This document shows, in pieces, positions 7,864 to 16,208 of a stretch of 64,000 nucleotides of DNA. Source of the stretch: Sphingomonadaceae bacterium (lineage in GTDB: Bacteria; Pseudomonadota; Alphaproteobacteria; Sphingomonadales; Sphingomonadaceae). The notes beneath the pieces were generated by a model. The model was given only the letters and a program-made list of their open reading frames with translations. It was not told where the DNA came from and did no database searches. Location of the stretch: NCBI GenBank assembly GCA_020850455.1, contig JADZEQ010000005.1, positions 346,873 to 410,872 on the forward strand. The letters run 5' to 3'. Made by a program: the position numbers and the translations under genes. Position 1 is the stretch's first letter. The number at the start of each line of letters is the position of its first letter.

Positions 7864-10293
7864 ATGCTGCCTGTCGAAACCATATTGCCGCAACTATTGG
7901 CGGCGCTTGATGTCGGGCGGAGCGCGGTTCTGGTCGCTCCGCCCGGTGCAGGCAAGACGACCGCAATTGCCCCTTTCCTGCTCGGCGAAAAATGGTGCAG
8001 GGGGCAGATATTATTATTGTCGCCGCGACGCCTTGCCGCGCGTGCCGCCGCCGAACGCATGGCCGAAAATCTGGGCGAACAAGTGGGTGGCCGTATCGGC
8101 TATGCGACGCGACTTGAAAGCAAAAAATCGGCGGCAACGCGCATATTGGTGCTGACCGAGGGGATTTTTCGGCGGCAGATTCTGAACGATCCCGAACTTG
8201 CCGGCGTATCTGCTGTCCTGTTCGACGAAGTGCATGAACGCAGCCTCGACAGCGATTTTGGTATGGCTTTGGCCTTGGAAGCACAAGCAGCGCTGCGTCC
8301 AGACCTGCGCCTTTTGGCAATGTCTGCAACCATGGATGGTGCGCGATTTTCGTCGGTTATGGCTGGTGCGCCAATTATCGAAAGCATGGGCAAAAGCTAT
8401 CCGCTGCGCATCCATTATGCCCCGCGTGATGGACAGGTGCCGATTGAACAGGCGATGGCGCGGATAATCCGCATGGCAATGGCCGCAGACGCGGGGGACG
8501 TGCTCGGTTTCTTGCCGGGTTTACGCGACATTGAACGGACGATGTCGGCCCTTGCAGGGGTCAATGCGGTTGTGCTGCCGTTGCACGGGGGACTGGAGCC
8601 CGCGCAGCAACGACTGGCATTGCAGGGGGATAGGCAGGGAAGGCGCAAAATCATCCTCGCCACCAATATCGCGGAAACCAGCCTTACCATCGATGGCGTG
8701 CGCATCGTGGTTGACAGCGGCCTTACCCGTCGCGCGCGCTACGATGTGGCCGCAGGTATGACACGATTGGTGACAGAGCGTGCCAGTCAGGCATCCGCTA
8801 CCCAGCGCGCCGGTCGTGCAGCGCGACAAGGGCCGGGGGTGGCGTGGCGATTATGGTCAGCGGCAGCAACGGGGGGAATGGCACAATTTGATGCGCCCGA
8901 AATCGCCGATGCCGATCTCGCATCCTTCCTGCTCGATTGCGCCTTGTGGGGGGAGCGTGAACCCAGCCGCCTGCCGCTGCTCGACCCGCCACCTATAGCC
9001 GCGCTCAATGCCGCACGAACGCGCCTCGTTGAAATGGGGGCGTTGATGCCGGACGGCGCGATCAGCGCGCATGGCCGTGCGATGGCAGCGCTGCCGCTCG
9101 AACCCCGGCTGGCGCACATGCTGCTCGCCGCTGCGGCGCTGGGCCATGGGCAGGTGGCAGCGCGGGTCGCGGTGCTGCTCGGCGAACGGGGACTGGGCGG
9201 GCCAGATGTTGATTTGACCCTGCGGATGGCGCGTTTTGCCCGCGATGCCGGCCCGCGCGCGCGCAGCGCCCGCGCGCTTGCAGACCGTTGGGCAAGGCTT
9301 GCAGGGGCGGATCCGGCGCGGGAAGCTGATGCCCCAGATGACGGGGTCGCCATGGCACTCGCGCTTGCCTTTCCGCAGCGCTTGGCGCGCCGCCGCAGCG
9401 CCGATGGTGCCGAATGGGCCAGCGTTTCGGGCCGGGGTTTTCGTCTGGACAGTGCATCGGCGCTTGCTGCGTCGGAATGGCTCGCGGTCGGTGAAGTGCA
9501 GGGTGCGGCGGCCGGTGCGCGGATATTAACCGCCGCGCCGATATCGGAGGATACGATCCGCAGGCTGTTTGGTGACCAAATCCGCGCCGAACAGCGTGTA
9601 AGCTATGATGCAAAGGTGGACCGGGTCGATGCATTGCGGGTCGAAAAACTGGGTCGACTAACGCTGTCGCGTCAGGTGATGGCTGCGGACGGGGACAGGG
9701 CGGCCTTATTGGCTGATGCAGTCATCGATAGCGGTTTGGCGCTGCTGCCATGGGATGGCGCAGCGGCGATGCTGCGCGCGCGCGCACGCTTTGCCGGGCT
9801 GAATCACCTGGAGGATGCGGCGCTGCTGGCGGGGGTGGCGGACTGGCTCCACCCGATGCTGACCAAAGTGCGTCGTTTGGGCGAATTGGACAGCGCGACC
9901 TTGGCAGAGGCGCTGCGCCATCTGCTCGACTGGCCGACGCGCCAGCTGCTCGACAAATTGGCACCCGCCGACTTTCTGACCCCCGCCGGTACGAGCCATC
10001 GCATTGATTATGCAGCAGAGGGCGGTCCATTGGTGGAGGTGCGGGTGCAGGCGTTGTTTGGCCTTGATACGCAGCCGATGGTCGGCCAGCCACCGCGTGC
10101 GTTGCGCTTGGCGCTGACATCGCCTGCTGGGCGGCCGATGCAATTGACCAGCGATCTGCCGGGTTTTTGGCGCGGTAGCTGGGCCGATGTCGTGCGCGAT
10201 ATGCGTGGGCGTTACCCCAAACATGCGTGGCCCGACGAACCTTGGCGCGCGGTGGCATCGTTAAAGACCAAAAGGGCACAAGCGCGCGGTTGA
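7864..10293 (+). CDS. hrpB: ATP-dependent RNA helicase HrpB
   Basis: An 809-residue DExH helicase of the HrpB family. Walker A APPGAGKT is at about 25-32 and the DEVH box at 121-124, followed by SAT (motif III). Motif V/VI follows as TNIAETSLTIDGV and QRAGRAAR, then the HA2-like region and the HrpB-specific C-terminal domain. The length matches the family norm of about 800-850. Its exact substrate in bacteria is poorly defined; related DEAH helicases act on structured RNA. It stands alone, divergent from the CDF transporter with 99 bp between starts. No domain is missing. Confidence 0.95.
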   Translation: MLPVETILPQLLAALDVGRSAVLVAPPGAGKTTAIAPFLLGEKWCRGQILLLSPRRLAARAAAERMAENLGEQVGGRIGYATRLESKKSAATRILVLTEGIFRRQILNDPELAGVSAVLFDEVHERSLDSDFGMALALEAQAALRPDLRLLAMSATMDGARFSSVMAGAPIIESMGKSYPLRIHYAPRDGQVPIEQAMARIIRMAMAADAGDVLGFLPGLRDIERTMSALAGVNAVVLPLHGGLEPAQQRLALQGDRQGRRKIILATNIAETSLTIDGVRIVVDSGLTRRARYDVAAGMTRLVTERASQASATQRAGRAARQGPGVAWRLWSAAATGGMAQFDAPEIADADLASFLLDCALWGEREPSRLPLLDPPPIAALNAARTRLVEMGALMPDGAISAHGRAMAALPLEPRLAHMLLAAAALGHGQVAARVAVLLGERGLGGPDVDLTLRMARFARDAGPRARSARALADRWARLAGADPAREADAPDDGVAMALALAFPQRLARRRSADGAEWASVSGRGFRLDSASALAASEWLAVGEVQGAAAGARILTAAPISEDTIRRLFGDQIRAEQRVSYDAKVDRVDALRVEKLGRLTLSRQVMAADGDRAALLADAVIDSGLALLPWDGAAAMLRARARFAGLNHLEDAALLAGVADWLHPMLTKVRRLGELDSATLAEALRHLLDWPTRQLLDKLAPADFLTPAGTSHRIDYAAEGGPLVEVRVQALFGLDTQPMVGQPPRALRLALTSPAGRPMQLTSDLPGFWRGSWADVVRDMRGRYPKHAWPDEPWRAVASLKTKRAQARG

Positions 10294-10350
10294 ACGACGC
10301 GCGATATTTGATAAGGGGCAGGGCAACGGTAAAAAGGTGAAATACAGCCA

Positions 10351-10635
10351 ATGCGTCCACAAGCGCGAATTTTCCAAACTCCGAAAAATGCCATGCAGTC
10401 GGGGCAGGCCAAATTGGACGGCTGGGCACTGGAATTTGTGCCGAGCGAAGGGCAGCATGCCGACCCGCTGATGGGTTGGGCAGGCAGCGGCGATACGCGC
10501 CGCCAATTGCGGTTGCATTTTGCCACGCTGGAACAGGCAAAGGCCTATGCCGCGCAAAATGCGCTGGACGCGACAGTCATTGCCACCCCGCCGCGCCGCA
10601 TAAAGTTACAGGCCTACGCCGATAATTTTCGCTGA
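10351..10635 (+). CDS. ETC complex I subunit, NDUFS4-like
   Basis: A 94-residue protein matching the 'ETC complex I subunit conserved region' family, the bacterial counterpart of mitochondrial NDUFS4 (18-kDa subunit). Supporting pattern: [16 protein letters not shown] at the start, a central W-x-LEF strand, TLEQAKAYA and a basic Y/F-ending tail. In alphaproteobacteria this accessory subunit binds the peripheral arm of NADH:quinone oxidoreductase near the N module. It is typically encoded away from the nuo operon, as here. Its last 22 bp overlap the convergent Nudix gene. Confidence 0.88.
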   Translation: MRPQARIFQTPKNAMQSGQAKLDGWALEFVPSEGQHADPLMGWAGSGDTRRQLRLHFATLEQAKAYAAQNALDATVIATPPRRIKLQAYADNFR

Positions 10636-11180
10636 TCTACGCCGATCATCGGCGATAACAGCAGGCTCATCACCCGGACATCGATGCCACACCCCTGCGC
10701 GCGTTTGGCGGTGATAAAGGCGTCCATGTCGCTGAGCGCCACGCGGTGAACGATGATATTTTCGCCATCGACCCCGCCGCCCGGCCCAACGCGGCGGAGA
10801 CCGGTGGCGAGGAAGAGGGTGAAGCTTTCACTCACCATGCCGGGTGAGCTGTAAAATTCGCCCAGATTTTGCCAGTTGCGGGCTTGGTAACCCGTCTCCT
10901 CCTCCAACTCGCGGGCAGCCGCAATGCTGTCTCCCTCAGCAGCGTCTGTATCCCCAATCAGACCGGCGGGCAGTTCGATGCAATTTTTGCCCATCGGCAC
11001 GCGATATTGTTCGACGAGCAGCACATGATGGGCATCGGGCGAGCCATCGCCACTATCGTCCACCGCCAGAATGACCGCAGCACGAATGGCGCGCGCACGG
11101 CCAACATATTCCCAACGCCCCTGCTGATAGACGGTCAGATATTTCCCTTGCCAATGTATCTGCGGCGGATTGTCGGTCAT
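10614..11180 (-). CDS. Nudix hydrolase, ADP-sugar pyrophosphatase type
   Basis: A 188-residue Nudix enzyme. The Nudix box begins at about G73 and contains R90-E-L-x-E-E-x-x-G (REL EEETG, residues 90-97), with a three-residue insertion in its first loop. The preceding VEQYRVPM strand and the IELPAG entry to the box are typical of ADP-ribose pyrophosphatases (NudF-like), which hydrolyse ADP-ribose or related nucleotide sugars. I chose the ATG at 11180 because it is preceded by GGGGGC and leaves a normal length; the frame is open much further upstream only across the opposing mscL gene. Exact substrate is unproven. Confidence 0.85.
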   Translation of the reverse strand: MTDNPPQIHWQGKYLTVYQQGRWEYVGRARAIRAAVILAVDDSGDGSPDAHHVLLVEQYRVPMGKNCIELPAGLIGDTDAAEGDSIAAARELEEETGYQARNWQNLGEFYSSPGMVSESFTLFLATGLRRVGPGGGVDGENIIVHRVALSDMDAFITAKRAQGCGIDVRVMSLLLSPMIGVDQRKLSA

Positions 11181-11262
11181 ATGCCCCCCATGTGCCCAAT
11201 ATGCTGGACAGCGGCCCGATTTGCCGGATAAATCGGCCCGGTTCAATCTTGCGGGGGTGCAT

Positions 11263-11676
11263 ATGCTCAAGGAATTTCGGGATTTTATCGCCAAGGGCAG
11301 CGTGCTCGACTTGGCGGTCGGCGTCATCATCGGCGCGGCCTTTGGCAAAATTGTCACCTCGCTGACCGATGACGTCATCATGCCTTTCATCGGCTTTATC
11401 ACCGGCGGGGGCACCGAATTTTCGAATAAATATATTGTCTTGAGCGGCACGGTTGCCGACGGTGCAACGCTCGCCGCGGCGCGCGCTGGCGGGGCCAATG
11501 TGCTGGCGCTGGGCAGTTTTGTCACCGCCCTCATCAATTTTGTGATTTTGGCTTTTGTCGTCTTTCTGATCGTCAAATATGCCAACAAGGTGCTGCGCAA
11601 GGCAGCGGATGCACCCGCCGGGCCGAGCGAGGTCGATTTGCTCACCGAGATTCGCGACGCGCTGAAAAAGAAATAA
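11263..11676 (+). CDS. mscL: Large-conductance mechanosensitive channel MscL
   Basis: A 137-residue inner-membrane channel that opens under hypo-osmotic shock. The N-terminal amphipathic helix ([12 protein letters not shown]) leads into TM1 ([16 protein letters not shown]), which carries the glycine/alanine constriction pattern. A periplasmic loop and TM2 (about 85-107) follow, then a charged C-terminal helix (EIRDALKKK). Length is normal. I chose the ATG at 11263 because the conserved N-terminus starts exactly there. The gene is monocistronic: it diverges from the Nudix gene and is followed by ssrA. Confidence 0.96.
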   Translation: MLKEFRDFIAKGSVLDLAVGVIIGAAFGKIVTSLTDDVIMPFIGFITGGGTEFSNKYIVLSGTVADGATLAAARAGGANVLALGSFVTALINFVILAFVVFLIVKYANKVLRKAADAPAGPSEVDLLTEIRDALKKK

Positions 11677-11691
11677 TCGGCACTGCCGCTG

Positions 11692-11710
11692 GGCCGCTTT
11701 AAAAGCGGCC
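11692..11710. repeat. 19-bp palindrome after mscL
   Basis: GGCCGCTTT and AAAGCGGCC flank a central A, starting 15 bp after the mscL stop. It could work as a terminator hairpin for mscL or as an element upstream of ssrA. It lacks a following T tract, so the terminator call is weak. Confidence 0.4.
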
Positions 11711-11729
11711 ACGCTTCGCCTATATGCGT

Positions 11730-12085
11730 CACGTCGGCTTGCCGACTATGGCGATAAATTGTCGCGTGCAATAGACACAGCGGACCCGGGGGCAGTACCC
11801 GGCGGCTCCACCACCAGCGCCTTGGCCATTGGGCTGCGGGCGATGATGACGGGGCCGAACCAGGATCGACGTGTGTTGAAAGACGCTGGCTTTTGCCCGG
11901 GCTGAGTAACCCGTTAAAGGCTCAAAACCTACAAGTGCCAACGATAACGAGGCGCTCGCTCTGGCTGCGTAATGGATGACCTAACGGTCTGATATTACCC
12001 AAATAGAGCGCGGTTCGGACCGAACCGGGCAACAGAATCGGAAACCAGCGGCTTGGGGGGTGCCGGGCAACAGAAACCCCCTACT
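11730..12085 (+). ncRNA. ssrA: Two-piece (circularly permuted) tmRNA
   Basis: The acceptor piece comes first: T stem CCGGG/CCCGG (11786-11790 and 11798-11802, loop GGCAGTA), acceptor strand CGGCTCC (11803-11809), then A and an encoded CCA (11811-11813). The coding piece starts at 11851 with GGGGCCG, which pairs with that acceptor strand, and continues with the tmRNA-like AACCAGGATCGACG. The tag frame begins at GCC 11937 and ends with TAA at 11970-11972; it reads ANDNEALALAA, a normal degradation tag. Pseudoknot-forming sequence follows, with a 13-bp direct repeat (12025-12037 and 12063-12075). This permuted layout is known in alphaproteobacteria. The piece order and tag are seen directly; the outer ends are approximate. 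Confidence 0.9.
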
Positions 12086-12163
12086 TCCTCCCAAAAATCC
12101 GCCCATCCCACTTGCCCGCACGCCATGTTTGCGCCACGCATGCACGGGACGGGAGGATGATCG

Positions 12164-13492
12164 ATGGCAGAATATGCATGGGGCAAGGGCGCGGCGCAGA
12201 CCGCAGCGGCGATTGCGGCGGGGCAGACCAGCGCGCGCGCCGAATGTGAAGCGGCCATCGCGCGGATAGAGGCGCTGAACGGGCCGATCAACGCGGTCAT
12301 TGTCAAGGATTATGAACGGGCACGGGCGGATGCCGATGCCGCCGATGCCGCCATTGCGCGGGGTGAGCGCCGCCCCTTGCTCGGTGTCCCGATGACCGTC
12401 AAGGAAAGCTTTGAACTGGCCGGGCACCCGCAGACATGGGGTTTCGACCATGCACGGGGCAATATTCCGGTCGAGGATGGTTCAACCGTTCGCCGGTTAC
12501 GTGCGGCGGGCGCGGTCATATTGGGCAAGACCAACGTGCCGGTGGCATTGGCCGATCTGCAATCCGTCAACCCCAATTACGGGCGCACCAATAACCCATG
12601 GGATATGGCGCGCGTGCCCGGCGGTTCGTCCGGCGGGTCGGCTGCTGCCTTGGCCAGCGGCATGGTGCCGCTCGAAATGGGAAGCGATATCGGCGGGTCG
12701 ATCCGTACCCCGGCGCATTTTTGCGGCATTTTTGGCCATAAGACGAGCTATGGGGTCATCCCGCTCGACGGACATCGTTACCCCGGCACCGATGGCGCCG
12801 ACCGCCCGATGAGCGTTGCCGGCCCGATGGCCCGCCATGCGGAGGATTTGTCGCTGGCGCTTGACGTGGTGGCGGCGCGTCCGCTGCCCCGCGCGCGTAT
12901 CACCACCCTTAGCGGTGCGCGCTTATTATTGTTGACCGAACATCCACGCGCTGCGGTTTCCAGGGAAATAGTCGCTGCGCTTGAGGATGCGGCGGAACGC
13001 GCGGCTGCAGCGGGCGCGGTGGTGCTGCACGAACATGCCGAATTGTCCAATCTATCCGATTTGTTCGACGCCTATATGAAGATGCTCACCATTACCGTCA
13101 GCGGCGGCGCGCCCGCACCCAATGGGTATGTGGCGACCGTCGCCGACTGGTTCGCCCTGCAGGATGTGCAGGCGCGCATACAGCGGCAATTTGCCAAATT
13201 ATTTGGCGATGTAGATGCTATTTTGGCGCCTGTTTTTGGCACAACCGCCTTTGTGCATGATGATCGTGCGATGATGGATCGTACGCTCGATGTGGATGGC
13301 GTGCCAACCCGCTTTGCCGACCAATTTGCGTGGATTTCGATGGCAACCTTTTGTCACCTACCCAGTACATCGACCCCCATCGCCATCGGGGCGGGGGATT
13401 TGCCCATCAATATGCAGGTGATTACGCCCTTCATGGCAGATCATGACGCAATCAGCCTTGCCGGCATGTTGGCGCAGCCACGCGCATGTTGA
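12164..13492 (+). CDS. Amidase-signature hydrolase
   Basis: A 442-residue amidase-signature enzyme with the complete Ser-cisSer-Lys triad: K80 in GVPMTVKES, the cis-serine S155 in GGSSGGSA, and the nucleophile S179 in GSDIGGSIR. These enzymes hydrolyse amide bonds of diverse substrates. GatA proper is unlikely because no gatB/gatC neighbour is present, so a catabolic or detoxifying amidase fits better. The start is the ATG at 12164, about 80 bp after the end of ssrA. Its stop overlaps the VanZ-like gene. Substrate is not predictable. Confidence 0.9.
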   Translation: MAEYAWGKGAAQTAAAIAAGQTSARAECEAAIARIEALNGPINAVIVKDYERARADADAADAAIARGERRPLLGVPMTVKESFELAGHPQTWGFDHARGNIPVEDGSTVRRLRAAGAVILGKTNVPVALADLQSVNPNYGRTNNPWDMARVPGGSSGGSAAALASGMVPLEMGSDIGGSIRTPAHFCGIFGHKTSYGVIPLDGHRYPGTDGADRPMSVAGPMARHAEDLSLALDVVAARPLPRARITTLSGARLLLLTEHPRAAVSREIVAALEDAAERAAAAGAVVLHEHAELSNLSDLFDAYMKMLTITVSGGAPAPNGYVATVADWFALQDVQARIQRQFAKLFGDVDAILAPVFGTTAFVHDDRAMMDRTLDVDGVPTRFADQFAWISMATFCHLPSTSTPIAIGAGDLPINMQVITPFMADHDAISLAGMLAQPRAC

Positions 13493-13857
13493 TGCGCATT
13501 TGGCGGGTGGCCCGCCGCCCGATTTTTTGGCTGGCGCTGGTCTTTACGCTGGTGATGGCGAACATTCCCAGTCCGCCGCCCGCCCCCGCCGGTGTCAATG
13601 ATAAATGGCAGCATGGTCTGGCTTTTGCGTTGCTCTGCCTCCTCGCCTTTGCGGCATATCCGCGCGGACGTTGGTGGCAAATCGCTTTGGCCATGCTGGG
13701 ATATGGTGTGTTGATCGAAATCAGCCAATGGGCATTTGGCGCTGGCCGACAACCGGAATTTTGGGACGTCGTGGCGGATAGCGTGGGGATTGGATTGGCC
13801 TTGTGCATCCAGCCTGTGCTGCGTCACCTGCTGCCGCCAGCTTCTATTGATAATTAA
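13486..13857 (+). CDS. VanZ-like small membrane protein
   Basis: A 123-residue membrane protein with about four hydrophobic helices and the VanZ-family pattern: NIPSPP... NDKWQHGLAFALL after helix 1, EISQWAFGAGRQPEFWDVVADSVG between later helices. VanZ was first known from teicoplanin resistance in enterococci; single-domain relatives in Gram-negatives have no established role. The start may be the ATG at 13486 or the one at 13492, which overlaps the amidase stop as TGATG. It is translationally coupled to the amidase, but a functional link is not evident. Confidence 0.8.
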   Translation: MLMRIWRVARRPIFWLALVFTLVMANIPSPPPAPAGVNDKWQHGLAFALLCLLAFAAYPRGRWWQIALAMLGYGVLIEISQWAFGAGRQPEFWDVVADSVGIGLALCIQPVLRHLLPPASIDN

Positions 13858-13986
13858 TCGCAGTAATTCCGATATTTAATTATAGTAATCGGTTGCCCCA
13901 TGGTTCAGACTGTGGAAAGGCTTGGGTGCATATATGCGAAAAAAATGATAATGGTCGCAAGATAATGACTATGTCATGGGGGATTT

Positions 13987-14643
13987 ATGCAAGATAAGGA
14001 CGAGGGCACGGACCAGCAGCCCAAGATAAACCGGCGCAGCTTTCTGGGTCGGGTCGCCGGTGCAGCATCGCTGGTGGGTGGCGCTGCGGCGCTGGTGACC
14101 GGCACGGGTGCTGCTGCACAGAATCGCCGCTACACCGGGCGCACCGACAGCGATTCCTATGACAGTTCGGGTTATGGCCACACCGGCGTTACCGATGGCG
14201 ACAGCAGCGATGTGGCCGGATATGGCCGGGGCGGTACGGGCCGGACGGATAGTGATAGCTATGACCGGGCAGGCAACGGCAGGGGCGGTACCGGCATCAC
14301 CGACAGCGACAGTTATGACCGGGCCGGTAATGGCCGCGGTGGAAACCGGGGGACGGGCATCACCGACAGCGACAGCTCTGACCGTGCCGGCAACGGCCGT
14401 GGCGGCACCGGTATTACCGATAGCGACAGCTATGACCGCGCTGGCAACGGGCGCGGTCGGCGGCGCGGCACCACTGGCTTTACCGATAGCGACAGTGTCG
14501 ATCGCGGGGGTAATGGCCGTGGTACCAGCAACGGGCGCACCGACAGCGACAGCAGCGACCGGGCAGGGCGCGGCCGTTCGGGCTATACCGACGGCGACAG
14601 CAGTGACCGTGCCGGCCATGGTCGCGGACCAAGCCCGGGCTAA
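13987..14643 (+). CDS. Tat-exported protein made of DxDxxD/Gly-Arg repeats
   Basis: A 218-residue protein. The N-terminus is a twin-arginine signal (N-RRSFLG at about 15-21, then an alanine-rich hydrophobic stretch, cleavage near GAAAQ, residue 45). From G51 to the end it consists of nine imperfect repeats of about 15-22 residues with consensus G-x-T-D-S-D-S-x-D-R-A-G-N-G-R-G. The DxDxxD spacing resembles calcium-binding loops of thrombospondin type 3 or dockerin repeats; the Gly/Arg half is unlike those. There is no globular domain. The start has GGGGG seven bases upstream. An intrinsic terminator follows the stop and a JmjC-type oxygenase gene follows that. I do not recognise a characterised family; Ca2+ binding is inference. 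Confidence 0.82.
   Translation: MQDKDEGTDQQPKINRRSFLGRVAGAASLVGGAAALVTGTGAAAQNRRYTGRTDSDSYDSSGYGHTGVTDGDSSDVAGYGRGGTGRTDSDSYDRAGNGRGGTGITDSDSYDRAGNGRGGNRGTGITDSDSSDRAGNGRGGTGITDSDSYDRAGNGRGRRRGTTGFTDSDSVDRGGNGRGTSNGRTDSDSSDRAGRGRSGYTDGDSSDRAGHGRGPSPG
14137..14640 (+). repeat. Nine tandem coding repeats (TDxDSxD units)
   Basis: DNA of the repeat domain: units of roughly 45-66 bp, each encoding T-D-[S/G]-D-S-x-D. Codon choice varies between units (for example GATAGTGATAGC against GACAGCGACAGC), so the protein sequence rather than the DNA has been conserved. Units differ in length by short RG-type insertions (GGNRGT, GRRRGTT). Confidence 0.85.
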
Positions 14644-14664
14644 AATATATCGGAAAATATGCAC

Positions 14665-14696
14665 AAGGGGGGCGGCCAACATCCGTCCCCTTTTTT
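14665..14696 (+). terminator. Rho-independent terminator after the Tat-repeat gene
   Basis: AAGGGG (14665-14670) plus CGG (14673-14675) pair with CCG (14083+600, i.e. 14683-14685) plus CCCCTT (14687-14692), with small bulges and a 7-nt loop; the T tract runs 14691-14696. It starts 21 bp after the repeat-protein stop. This is the clearest intrinsic terminator in the window. It would end or attenuate transcription before the JmjC gene. Confidence 0.75.
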
Positions 14697-14721
14697 GCAG
14701 CTTGCATATCTGGGGGTGGGG

Positions 14722-15933
14722 ATGGCTGACGGATTTTTGGCGCATTGGCAGGGTGATCCGCTCGGCGCCTTGTTGGGTGCAGAAAATGGCGCACGCTTTC
14801 TGGACATGATTTTTGAGCGGGATTTTTGCCTGTCGCGCGGGTCGGCGGCAGACCGTTTTGCCGGGCTCGTAACCCTTGCTGATGTGGATCGCATCGTGAC
14901 CGGCACTGACCTGAAAGATGGCGATGTCGTGCTGGCCAATGCGCTTGACGGGCATACGGATGCCGGTGCCTATGTCGATGGCGGTGGTTTCGTTGACCGT
15001 GCGGCGATTGCGCGCTTCTACCGCGAAGGATCAACGGTCATTGTCAATCAGGCGCAGCGCTTTTTGCCTGCTCTGGGACAGCTATGTCAGGGGATGGAAC
15101 ATATATTCTCTTGCCATGTGCAGACCAACCTTTACCTGACCCCGCCGGGACAGCAGGGATTTTCCACCCATTTTGATAATCATGACGTGTTCGTCATTCA
15201 GGTGGAGGGTGAAAAGGCTTGGCGGTTGCTCGGCGTGCCGCTTGACCGCCCGTTCCGGGGGGAGAAATTTGATTCGAGCGAACATGCAAGCGGCGCGCTG
15301 CGCGAAGAATTTACGCTGCGTGCGGGCGATTGCCTCTATGTCCCGCGCGGGATGATGCATGATGCGGCGACCAGCGGTGATACCCCCAGCCTCCACATCA
15401 CTGTCGGCCTTATCAGCAAGACATGGGCCGATTTGCTGTTGGAAGCGGTGGCAGAGGCGGCGCTGCGTCTGCCCGATTTGCGCGCCAGCTTGCCGCCGGG
15501 CTTTGCGCGCGGTGATTTCGACCGGACGGCGGCACGCGCAACACTGGCCGACGTGCTGCAGCAATTGACGGCCAATGTGACGCTGGATCCCGCGCTTGAC
15601 CTCCTCATCGATCAGCACATCCGCTCACGCGCCGCCGTAAATGGGGGCAGCTTGATTGACCGGGTGCGACCCATTGCGCCGGATGAACGCTTGGTGCGCG
15701 TGGCGGAGGCGGCGGCACGACTAGCGCGGGAGGGGGATGGCTGGTGCCTGATCGTGCCGGGCGGGGATGCCATTTTCCCGCTCGAAGCAGGCGCGGTTCT
15801 GGCGCGCGCCTTGGAAGCGGGCGGGTGCACGCTTGCCGAACTCTGCGCCGTGGCGGCTAACCAGATGTCCGCCGAAGCGGTGGAGGATTTGACGCGCCGA
15901 CTGATGGATTATGGCCTGCTGCGCCGCGCCTGA
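14722..15933 (+). CDS. JmjC/cupin 2-oxoglutarate oxygenase (ribosomal-oxygenase-like)
   Basis: A 403-residue Fe(II)/2-oxoglutarate-type oxygenase resembling the YcfD/NO66/MINA53 group. The iron triad is visible: H150-F-D152 in STHFDNHD, and H213 in PRGMMHDA. K165 in GEKAWRLL is at the usual 2-oxoglutarate-binding position. The C-terminal part (about 270-403) is helical and ends in a winged-helix-like segment, as in ribosomal oxygenases. Known relatives hydroxylate Arg or His of ribosomal proteins. I chose the ATG at 14722 because of the GGGGGTGGGG upstream and because the alternative at 14659 would place the terminator inside the coding region. Its neighbour is the Arg/Asp-rich Tat-repeat protein. 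Oxygenase fold is well supported; substrate is unknown. Confidence 0.85.
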   Translation: MADGFLAHWQGDPLGALLGAENGARFLDMIFERDFCLSRGSAADRFAGLVTLADVDRIVTGTDLKDGDVVLANALDGHTDAGAYVDGGGFVDRAAIARFYREGSTVIVNQAQRFLPALGQLCQGMEHIFSCHVQTNLYLTPPGQQGFSTHFDNHDVFVIQVEGEKAWRLLGVPLDRPFRGEKFDSSEHASGALREEFTLRAGDCLYVPRGMMHDAATSGDTPSLHITVGLISKTWADLLLEAVAEAALRLPDLRASLPPGFARGDFDRTAARATLADVLQQLTANVTLDPALDLLIDQHIRSRAAVNGGSLIDRVRPIAPDERLVRVAEAAARLAREGDGWCLIVPGGDAIFPLEAGAVLARALEAGGCTLAELCAVAANQMSAEAVEDLTRRLMDYGLLRRA

Positions 15934-16010
15934 CAGGCATTTATGGGCAATCACAGGAGGTTGAGCGCGGTGCACGCCCTCTACCATCACGATTGTCCAT
16001 TCTGAAAATA

Positions 16011-16086
<76 letters not shown>

Positions 16087-16208
16087 ATTGGCTATTTATA
16101 GCGCGCCACTAGCCGCTGGGGCGGTAAAGTTTCAAGGACAATGTTGCGGTGGCGGCGCGGCGGCGAACAAGTCTTGCAAATTCAGTGGCTCAGGCCCACA
16201 TGCCCCCC

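Noticed and set aside
14137..14640. Regularly spaced repeats that could suggest a CRISPR array
   Set aside because: The units are imperfect, in frame and code for protein; there are no identical repeats separated by unique spacers.
13969..14955. Minus-strand open frame of 328 codons opposite the Tat-repeat gene
   Set aside because: Its repetitive valine/alanine-rich sequence is the complement of the DxDxxD repeats; the plus strand has a Tat signal, a Shine-Dalgarno sequence and a terminator.
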